5,694 nucleotides of DNA from the NCBI GenBank assembly GCA_023435435.1, contig JAEYRW010000159.1:1-5694 (forward strand), in the 5' to 3' direction. The stretch comes from Bacillota bacterium (lineage in GTDB: Bacteria > Bacillota > Clostridia > Christensenellales > Aristaeellaceae). Numbering within the stretch: the first letter of the stretch is position 1; the number at the start of each line of letters is the position of its first letter. The notes below the pieces were generated by a model, which ran no database searches, was not told the origin of the DNA, and was given only the letters and a program-made list of their open reading frames with translations. A program made the translations under genes and the position numbers. Positions 1 to 4,917 of this stretch are shown here, piece after piece.

Positions 1-15
1 GACTATTTACTTTTA

Positions 16-76
16 CCCAGCATGGGATTCCTAAGGGCGTCAGCCCTTAGGCGGGGGATCCGGGGGGCAGCGCCCC
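16..76. repeat. Three tandem small palindromes downstream of pfp
   Basis: The 95 bases beyond the pfp stop codon contain no gene. They hold three separate inverted repeats in a row: 16-19 with 23-26 (4 bp, 3-nt loop), 30-38 with 43-51 (9 bp perfect, loop gtca) and 64-68 with 72-76 (5 bp, loop agc). Read on the pfp strand, the 72-76/64-68 hairpin comes about 20 nt after the stop, followed by the 9-bp stem. No T-run follows either stem on either strand, so this is not a textbook intrinsic terminator. It could still protect the 3' end of the pfp mRNA, or be one copy of an interspersed palindromic (REP-like) element. The pairing is seen directly; the function is inferred. Confidence 0.5.
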
Positions 77-95
77 TGGCGTAATCCTTCGTCTC

Positions 96-1334
96 CTACG
101 CCTTTACCTTCTTGAGCTGCACGAACCTGGGCAGGCCGTTGACCTTTTCCAGCTGGGTTTCGCCCTGGATGAGGGGCAGGCAATAGTCGACGAAGCCCTG
201 GGTGATGCCGTCGCCGGTTTCGGTGATCCACTCCAGGGGGACCTTTTTCTCGGTATTGGCGACGATGGTGAGGTCGAAGAGCTTGACGTTGCAGACGTAC
301 TTGCCGTCCACGTAGGTGCGCTCGAAGCCGACCATCTTGTCGGTGATGCCTTGGACGGCGTTGTCGACCGCGGCCTTGCCGGCGGCGAAGGACTCGTCGA
401 TGTCCGTCTGGGACGCGCAGTGGGCGGCGCAGCGCTGGAGCAGGGAAAGCTCGATGCCGCGCACCTTGGCGCCGGTCACGCCCTTGATGTGGTTGGCGAG
501 GAAGGCGGCGAGTCCGCCCAACTGCGCGTGGCCGAAGCTGTCCTTGGTCATGTTCTTGTTGGCGTACTCGGCGATGAAGGTGCCCTCCGCGTCGTGGATG
601 CCCTCGGAGACGACGATGAGGCACTTTTTCTTCGCGGCGTAGATTTCCTTGACCCTGGCGGTGAACTTGTCAAGATCGAAGGCGACCTCGGGGAGGTAGA
701 TGAGGTCGGCGCCCTGTCCGGCGGGGGCGAGGGCGGCCGCCGCGGTGAGCCAGCCCGCGTGGCGGCCCATGCACTCGACGATGGTGACCATGCCGGTGTC
801 ATAGACGGTGGAATCGCGGTACACCTCCATGACGGAGGTGGCGATGTACTTTGCGGCGGAGGCAAAGCCGGGGCAGTGGTCGGTGCCGGCCAGATCGTTG
901 TCGATGGTCTTGGGAATGCCCATGCAGCGGCACTCGTAGCCGTTTTTCAGCATGAACTTGGAGATCTTGTTGCAGGTGTCCATGGAGTCGTTGCCGCCGT
1001 TGTAGAAGAAGTAGCGGATGTCGTACTTCTTGAAGATTTCGAGAATCTTCTTATAGTCCGTCTCGTCCACATCGGGGTCCTTGAGCTTGTAGCGGCAGGA
1101 GCCGAGGGCGGAGGAGGGCGTGTACTTCATGTACTTGAGCTCCTCGGGGTCCTCCTTGGACATATCCATGAGGTCGTCGTTCAGGATGCCGAGGATGCCG
1201 TTTGACATGCCGTACACGTTCGTGATCACGTCGGAGTCGAGCGCGGCCTTAATCGCGCCGTACGCGGAAGCGTTGATAACCGAGGACGGGCCGCCGGACT
1301 GGCCAATGACCGCCGCGCCTTTCAAAATAGACAT
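96..1334 (-). CDS. pfp: Pyrophosphate--fructose 6-phosphate 1-phosphotransferase (PPi-dependent phosphofructokinase)
   Basis: This 412-residue cytoplasmic enzyme interconverts fructose 6-phosphate plus PPi and fructose 1,6-bisphosphate plus Pi, a reversible step of glycolysis and gluconeogenesis. The phosphofructokinase fold is clear: a phosphate loop GQSGGPSSVINA at 11-22, GGNDSMDT at 113-120, PKTIDND at 141-147 with catalytic Asp145, MGRHAGW at 189-195, PEVAFD at 215-220 and SEG at 243-245. Asp116 and Lys142 stand where ATP-dependent enzymes have glycine (GGDG and PGTIDND). In the family this Asp/Lys pair marks use of pyrophosphate rather than ATP. The ATG at 1334-1332 has an AAGGA ribosome binding site 10 nt upstream, and the stop is TAG at 98-96. 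The length suits the roughly 400-residue bacterial PPi subfamily. The gene has its own promoter and is divergent from the asparaginase gene, so it appears to be transcribed alone as far as the window shows. The family assignment is firm; the phosphoryl donor rests on the two diagnostic residues. Confidence 0.95.
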   Translation of the reverse strand: MSILKGAAVIGQSGGPSSVINASAYGAIKAALDSDVITNVYGMSNGILGILNDDLMDMSKEDPEELKYMKYTPSSALGSCRYKLKDPDVDETDYKKILEIFKKYDIRYFFYNGGNDSMDTCNKISKFMLKNGYECRCMGIPKTIDNDLAGTDHCPGFASAAKYIATSVMEVYRDSTVYDTGMVTIVECMGRHAGWLTAAAALAPAGQGADLIYLPEVAFDLDKFTARVKEIYAAKKKCLIVVSEGIHDAEGTFIAEYANKNMTKDSFGHAQLGGLAAFLANHIKGVTGAKVRGIELSLLQRCAAHCASQTDIDESFAAGKAAVDNAVQGITDKMVGFERTYVDGKYVCNVKLFDLTIVANTEKKVPLEWITETGDGITQGFVDYCLPLIQGETQLEKVNGLPRFVQLKKVKA

Positions 1335-1369
1335 ATCGGGTCATTCCTTTCGATGATTTTCCTCCGTAA

Positions 1370-1398
1370 ATTCTATCCCAAAGCGCATATAATGTCAA
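1370..1398 (-). promoter_or_regulatory. Sigma-70 type promoter for pfp
   Basis: On the minus strand a perfect TTGACA (1398-1393) is followed after exactly 17 bp by TAGAAT (1375-1370), which matches the -10 consensus at five of six bases. Transcription would start near 1363, giving a leader of about 29 nt before the pfp ATG, with AAGGA at 1349-1345 as ribosome binding site. An A/T-rich stretch lies just upstream of the -35 (about 1411-1423) and might act as an UP element. The elements are seen directly; activity is inferred. Confidence 0.8.
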
Positions 1399-1446
1399 TT
1401 TTCGCCGGGTTAATTTCAAAAAACACGGCGCGCGAACCTGGAAATG

Positions 1447-1455
1447 TGGTAAAAT
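1447..1455 (+). promoter_or_regulatory. Extended -10 promoter for the asparaginase gene
   Basis: TGG followed by TAAAAT (-10 hexamer at 1450-1455) forms an extended -10 element. At the expected distance upstream (about 1427-1432) there is only GGCGCG, so no usable -35 is visible and the TG motif would have to compensate. Transcription would start near 1462, inside the 10-bp palindrome CTTCCGGAAG at 1458-1467. The leader would be about 25 nt, with ribosome binding site AAGGAGG at 1472-1478. Confidence 0.55.
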
Positions 1456-1485
1456 AGCTTCCGGAAGTTATAAGGAGGCGGGCAA

Positions 1486-2463
1486 ATGGCATCCTATCAG
1501 CCGCTTGTCGTCGAATACAGGGGCGAACTCATCGATCTGACCCACAACGGCTACGCCGTCATCGTCGACGAAAATTCCAACGTCATTTTTTCCGTGGGCG
1601 ATCCGGACGAGAGAGTCTTTTACCGCTCGGCGTCCAAGCCCATCCAGGCGCTGCCCGTCATCGCGCGCGGGTTGGACGAAAAATACGGGCTCACGGACGA
1701 GGAATCCGTCATCTTCGCGGGCTCCCACAAGGCCGAGCCCCGCCATGTGCAGGTTCTCGAATCCATCCACAAAAAGGCGGGCCTCGAGGAGAGCTGTCTG
1801 GTCATGAAGCCCACTCTGCCCCAGGCGGCGCACGACCCGGACACAGTGCCCCGGAAAATTTACCACAACTGCTCCGGCAAGCACACGGGCGCAATGCTTC
1901 TGCAGCGGGATCTGGGCGGCGACGTGTGCGATTACTGGAAGATGGACAGCCTCGCCCAGAACGAGATTCGGCGCACCGTCGCCCTGCTCTCGGAATTCCC
2001 GCTCGAAAAGGTGATAGACGGCATCGACGGCTGCGGCGTGCCGGTGTTCGCCGTGGGAATGAAAAACATCGCCACCGCGTTTAAAAACCTCGTCTGCCCG
2101 GACAAAATCGCCGATCCCGCCCTCGGGGCGGCGGCCAGGCGCTTTGTGCCGCGGATTCACGAATATCCCGTCATGATGCGCGGCACCGGCATGCTCTGCT
2201 CGCGGTTCAACGAGGACCCCCAGGTGGTCGCCAAGGGCGGCGCCAACGCGGTTTACGGCTTCGCGCTCAAGGAAAGACGGCTCGGTTTCGCGCTCAAGTT
2301 CGCCGACGGCGTGGAGACCGCGTGGCCCATGGTCATCGCGCGCCTTCTCAGGGAGGTTGGCTACGAAAACCCGCGGACCTACGCCATGCTTGCCGAGCTC
2401 TGCCCGGAGACCATCGTCAACGACAACGAGACCCCCTGCGGTCGTCGCGTCACGGTATTTTAG
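1486..2463 (+). CDS. L-asparaginase, Asparaginase_II (Rhizobium etli AnsA-like) family
   Basis: This 325-residue protein is predicted to hydrolyse L-asparagine to aspartate and ammonia. It belongs to the family typified by the inducible R. etli asparaginase, not to the E. coli AnsA/AnsB fold. Hallmarks are RSASKP at 47-52 (Ser48 and Lys51, a Ser-Lys pair), AGSHKAEPRH at 78-87 (Ser80), HNCSGKHTGAM at 127-137 (Cys129, Lys132), DGCGVP at 181-186 (Cys183) and AKGGANAVYG at 249-258 (Lys250). By family knowledge the two Ser-Lys tandems are catalytic, and the two Cys plus Lys form a zinc site. All appear retained, although GANA replaces the usual GAEG after Lys250. There is no signal peptide or membrane segment, so it is cytoplasmic. 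The ATG at 1486 has AAGGAGG seven nt upstream, and the stop is TAG. It is flanked by a divergent gene and by the rimP promoter, so it is probably monocistronic. No convincing terminator follows it. A role in nitrogen scavenging is inferred. Confidence 0.9.
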   Translation: MASYQPLVVEYRGELIDLTHNGYAVIVDENSNVIFSVGDPDERVFYRSASKPIQALPVIARGLDEKYGLTDEESVIFAGSHKAEPRHVQVLESIHKKAGLEESCLVMKPTLPQAAHDPDTVPRKIYHNCSGKHTGAMLLQRDLGGDVCDYWKMDSLAQNEIRRTVALLSEFPLEKVIDGIDGCGVPVFAVGMKNIATAFKNLVCPDKIADPALGAAARRFVPRIHEYPVMMRGTGMLCSRFNEDPQVVAKGGANAVYGFALKERRLGFALKFADGVETAWPMVIARLLREVGYENPRTYAMLAELCPETIVNDNETPCGRRVTVF

Positions 2464-2537
2464 CCGCGCGAACGTTAAGAATGGCGTAATTTCGCCCGTG
2501 TCCGCCCCCGAGAGGCGTAAAATTCAGCCAAACCTGG

Positions 2538-2566
2538 TTGTAATGGGCCGCGGTTCGTGGTATAAT
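2538..2566 (+). promoter_or_regulatory. Promoter of the rimP-nusA-infB operon
   Basis: A perfect TATAAT at 2561-2566 is preceded by TGG (2558-2560), making an extended -10. Seventeen bp upstream lies TTGTAA (2538-2543), matching four of six -35 bases. Transcription would start near 2573, giving a leader of about 95 nt before rimP. This is the best promoter in the 204-base gap between the asparaginase stop and rimP, and the only one seen for the downstream operon. Confidence 0.8.
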
Positions 2567-2584
2567 TACTTATGTATTCACGCG

Positions 2585-2650
2585 GATAGGCGTATCACCC
2601 GCCGAGTCAATGATCGGCGGTGTGTTTTTGCAGGGGCGGCGGGGCCGCCG
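2585..2650 (+). promoter_or_regulatory. Structured 5' leader of rimP with attenuator-like hairpin
   Basis: The untranslated leader contains three successive stems. The first is weak: 2585-2588 with 2593-2596. The second is a 7-bp GC-rich stem, 2599-2605 with 2614-2620, with an 8-nt loop; TGTG and five T (2625-2629) follow it, an attenuator-like or terminator-like layout. The third is a 6-bp stem, 2635-2640 with 2644-2649, ending six nt before the GGAG ribosome binding site (2656-2659). The right arm of the second stem (2615-2620) can also pair with 2645-2650, so mutually exclusive folds are possible. The pairings are seen directly; control of the operon by early termination is inferred. Confidence 0.55.
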
Positions 2651-2667
2651 GAAATGGAGTGTTGCCT

Positions 2668-3150
2668 TTGCCTAAAGAGTCTATGTCGGTTTCCGGGGCG
2701 CGGACGGTCGCGCAGAGGCTCGCGGACGAAATGGGATACGAACTGGTGGACGTGGAGCTTGTCAAGGAACCGGCTGGGCGCTTCCTCCGCTTCTACGTGG
2801 AAAGGGGCGAAGGGGTCTCCTTGGATGAGCTTGAGGTCTTTCACAAGAAGATTCAGCCTCTGGTCGACGGGGTGGATTTCGACTATATGGAGGTTTCGTC
2901 GCCCGGCGCGGACAGGCCGCTGAAAACCGAGCGCGATTTTGCATGCGCGGAAGGAATGCAGGTCGAGGTGCGCACCTACCGCCCGGTGAACGGCGCAAAG
3001 TCGTTTCAGGGCGCGCTGAAGGGCCTTCAAAATGACGCGATTACCATCGTCTCGGGCGGCGCGGAACTTTCCTTTCCCCGCAAGGAGGTCGCCATCGTGC
3101 GCCTCGTCGTCGAGTTTGACGAGGACGATCTGACGGACGACGCCGAATGA
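2668..3150 (+). CDS. rimP: Ribosome maturation factor RimP
   Basis: This 160-residue factor is needed for 30S subunit maturation (also called YlxS/YhbC). The N-terminal alpha/beta domain (about 1-85) contains ADEMGYELVDVELVKE at 19-34 and the conserved EVSSPGADRPLKTERDF at 75-91. The C-terminal Sm-like barrel (about 90-152) has GMQVEV at 96-101, a typical FQGALKGL segment at 113-120 and FPRKEVAIVRL near the end. I chose the TTG at 2668 because GGAG (2656-2659) lies eight nt upstream and the resulting N-terminus has normal family length. The ATG at 2683 (codon 6) is a weaker alternative. The longer in-frame opening at GTG 2620 falls inside the leader hairpin and has no ribosome binding site. 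It is the first gene of the operon, and nusA begins 14 nt after its stop. The acidic C-terminus (DEDDLTDDAE) is normal for the family. Confidence 0.95.
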   Translation: MPKESMSVSGARTVAQRLADEMGYELVDVELVKEPAGRFLRFYVERGEGVSLDELEVFHKKIQPLVDGVDFDYMEVSSPGADRPLKTERDFACAEGMQVEVRTYRPVNGAKSFQGALKGLQNDAITIVSGGAELSFPRKEVAIVRLVVEFDEDDLTDDAE

Positions 3151-3164
3151 CAGGAGGATACAAA

Positions 3165-4325
3165 ATGGCAAACCAAACGATCGATTCCGGCGAATTCATC
3201 AGCGCCCTGGACGCACTGGCCAAGGAGCGGCGGATCAATAAGGAAGTGCTGTTCTCGGCCATTGAGGCGGCGCTCATCTCCGCCTATAAAAAGAATTACG
3301 GCAAGACCGCCAACGTGCGCGCCTCCATCGACCGCGTCAACGGCCAGGTTGAGGTGCTCTCCCGGAAGACCGTCGTCGAGGAGATCGAGGACCCGCTCTG
3401 CGAGATGACCCTCGAGGAGGCCCGCAAGATCAACGATCGGTTTGAACTGGGCGATTTGGTGGAAGTGCCCGTCACGCCCCGCAATTTCGGGCGCATCGCG
3501 GCGCAGACCGCCAAGCAGGTGGTGGTGCAGCACATCCGGGAGGCCGAGCGCGGCGTCATCTACGACGAGTACTCCCAGAAGGAGAACGAGATTCTCACCG
3601 CCATCGTCCAGCGCGTGGAAAACAAGAACGTCTACGTGGAGCTGGGCCGCACCGAGGGCGTCATCGAGCCCAAGGAGCAGATGCCCGGCGAGGAGCTGAA
3701 GGTCAACGACCGCATCAAGGTCTACGTGCTCGAGGTCTCGCGGCTGGGCCGCGGCCCGCAGGTCTTCGTCTCCCGCACGAATCCCGGGCTTGTCAAGAGG
3801 CTCTTCGAGCTGGAGGTGCCCGAGATCGTCACCGGCGTCGTGCAGATCAAGTCCATCGCCCGGGAGGCGGGCTTCCGCACCAAGATGGCCGTGTTTTCGA
3901 CGGACCCGATGATCGACGCGGTGGGCTCCTGCGTGGGCCAGCGCGGCATGCGCGTGGAAAACGTCGTGGATGAGCTCAAGACCGAGAAGATCGACATCGT
4001 CAAGTGGTCCTCGAGCCCCGCGGAATACATCGCAAACGCCCTCAATCCCGCGCGCGTCATCTCCGTCTACGTTTCGGACACGGAGAAGGCCGCCAAGGTC
4101 GTTGTGCCGGACAACCAGCTTTCCCTGGCCATCGGCAAGGAGGGGCAGAACGCCCGTCTCGCGGCGAAGCTCACGGGCTGGAAGATCGACATCAAGTCCC
4201 AGTCGGAGGTCGAGCGGACCATCGCGGAGGCGCAGATCGCCTACGACGAGGCCCATGCGGGCGAGGGCGCGGACGAGTTTGACGATTTTGACGGTGAGAT
4301 CGGCGTGGAGGACATCGAAATCTAA
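3165..4325 (+). CDS. nusA: Transcription termination/antitermination factor NusA
   Basis: NusA binds RNA polymerase and nascent RNA and modulates pausing, termination and antitermination. The 386-residue protein has an N-terminal RNA polymerase-binding domain (about 1-125), an S1 domain (about 138-203), KH1 with GSCVGQRGMRV at 254-264, and KH2 with AIGKEGQNARLAA at 322-334. A short acidic tail (361-386) follows. SRTNPGLVKRLFELEVPEI (203-221) is the signature linker between S1 and KH1. There are no C-terminal acidic-repeat domains, so this is the short form usual in Gram-positives. The start is ATG 3165, because AGGAGG at 3152-3157 is seven nt upstream. The in-frame ATG at 3147, overlapping the rimP stop, lacks such a site. 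The TAA stop shares a base with the ylxR start. In other bacteria NusA can affect termination in its own operon leader, which makes the hairpin before rimP relevant. Confidence 0.97.
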   Translation: MANQTIDSGEFISALDALAKERRINKEVLFSAIEAALISAYKKNYGKTANVRASIDRVNGQVEVLSRKTVVEEIEDPLCEMTLEEARKINDRFELGDLVEVPVTPRNFGRIAAQTAKQVVVQHIREAERGVIYDEYSQKENEILTAIVQRVENKNVYVELGRTEGVIEPKEQMPGEELKVNDRIKVYVLEVSRLGRGPQVFVSRTNPGLVKRLFELEVPEIVTGVVQIKSIAREAGFRTKMAVFSTDPMIDAVGSCVGQRGMRVENVVDELKTEKIDIVKWSSSPAEYIANALNPARVISVYVSDTEKAAKVVVPDNQLSLAIGKEGQNARLAAKLTGWKIDIKSQSEVERTIAEAQIAYDEAHAGEGADEFDDFDGEIGVEDIEI

Positions 4326-4603
4326 TGCCAAAGACGCGCAAAGTACCCATGCGCATGTGCGTGGGCTGCCGCGAGATGAAGCCCAAGCGCGAGCTCGTCC
4401 GCGTGGTAAAGCCTCAGGAAGGCGAGGCCCGCATGGACCTCACCGGGAAGGGGCCCGGCCGGGGCGCGTACGTGTGCGCGAAGCTTGAATGCTTCAAAAA
4501 GGCGCGCAAGACAAAGGGCCTCGAACGCGCGCTGGAATGCCGGATCCCGGACGAGGTGTTCGACGAACTGGAGAAGCAGATTCCGGAGGTTCCGCCGGAA
4601 TGA
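4325..4603 (+). CDS. ylxR: YlxR family RNA-binding protein (RnpM, RNase P modulator family)
   Basis: This 92-residue basic protein is of the DUF448/YlxR family. In Bacillus subtilis the family member has been described as an RNase P modulator (RnpM) and as a nucleoid-associated regulator; which role applies here is inferred. Diagnostic motifs are RMCVGCREMKPKRELVRVV at 10-28, DLTGKGPGRGAYVC at 38-51 and a C-terminal helix with KARKTKGLERAL at 59-70. Four cysteines stand at 12, 15, 51 and 56. The ATG at 4325 overlaps the nusA stop (TAATG). GGAGG at 4307-4311, within the nusA coding end, lies 13 nt upstream, a longish spacing that suggests translational coupling. The conserved position between nusA and ylxQ/infB supports the call. 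Confidence 0.95.
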   Translation: MPKTRKVPMRMCVGCREMKPKRELVRVVKPQEGEARMDLTGKGPGRGAYVCAKLECFKKARKTKGLERALECRIPDEVFDELEKQIPEVPPE

Positions 4604-4917
4604 ACGGGCTTTACGGCATGCTCGGGCTGTGCGCCCGGGCGGGCAGACTCGCCTCCGGCGAGGGTGCGGTGGAAAAGCTCATCCGGTCGGGGAAGTGCAG
4701 GGTCGCTTTCATTGACGAGGGCGCGTCGGACAACGCGAAGAAGGCCATCGGGAACGCCGCGCGCACGTATGAAGTGCCGCTCGTTCCCCTTCCCGCGGGC
4801 GAACTGGGGCATGCCATCGGCAAACCCGGCCGCATGGCCGCGGCAACCGCGGACGAATCGTTCGCGAAGAGCATATTCATAAAGATACAGACTACTTTCG
4901 GGGGTGTATTCACTTAA
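4600..4917 (+). CDS. ylxQ: L7Ae-family RNA-binding protein YlxQ
   Basis: This 105-residue protein belongs to the ribosomal L7Ae/L30e family. Such proteins bind kink-turn RNA, and the Gram-positive YlxQ (sometimes RplGA) is encoded just before infB. Visible features are the N-terminal LGLCARAGRLASGEGAVEKLIRSGK stretch (positions 8-32, with Gly15, Ser19 and Gly20), VAFIDEGASDNAKKAI at 35-50 and the family's ELGHAIGKPGRMAAATADESFAK segment at 68-90. The ATG at 4600 overlaps the ylxR TGA (ATGA), and GGAGG at 4585-4589 lies ten nt upstream. The reading frame stays open upstream of 4600, but that part is out of frame over ylxR and has no family similarity. Cytoplasmic and probably ribosome-associated; the exact RNA target cannot be told from sequence. 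Confidence 0.93.
   Translation: MNGLYGMLGLCARAGRLASGEGAVEKLIRSGKCRVAFIDEGASDNAKKAIGNAARTYEVPLVPLPAGELGHAIGKPGRMAAATADESFAKSIFIKIQTTFGGVFT

Noticed and set aside
30..51. 9-bp hairpin as intrinsic terminator of pfp
   Set aside because: No run of T follows the stem on either strand, so I list it only as a palindrome cluster.
351..1205. Long open frame on the plus strand, antisense to pfp (284 codons)
   Set aside because: It lies wholly inside the well-supported pfp gene, has Gly/Val/Ala/Leu-biased composition typical of antisense frames in GC-rich genes, and shows no recognisable motif or ribosome binding site.
1468..2160. Antisense open frame over the asparaginase gene
   Set aside because: It runs across the ribosome binding site and start of a gene with clear catalytic motifs, and has no motif of its own.
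2464..2537. Terminator after the asparaginase gene
   Set aside because: Only a 4-bp pairing (2483-2486 with 2493-2496) is visible and no T-run follows, which is too weak to call.
2620..2667. N-terminal extension of RimP from GTG 2620
   Set aside because: The GTG lies in the right arm of the leader hairpin with no ribosome binding site, and the extra 16 residues do not resemble RimP. TTG 2668 has GGAG at the right spacing.
2357..2923. Plus-strand frame bridging the end of the asparaginase gene and rimP
   Set aside because: It crosses the rimP promoter and leader, overlaps two real genes in another frame, and its product is Arg/Ser-rich without family features.
3147..3164. NusA start at ATG 3147, overlapping the rimP stop
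   Set aside because: The AGGAGG at 3152-3157 would lie inside the gene; it clearly serves ATG 3165, which gives the usual NusA N-terminus.
3027..4331. Open frame of 434 codons on the minus strand, antisense to rimP and nusA, longer than nusA itself
   Set aside because: The plus-strand proteins have full family motifs. The antisense product is a Leu/Asp/His/Val-rich string with no domain I recognise, as expected from the antisense of GC-rich codons.
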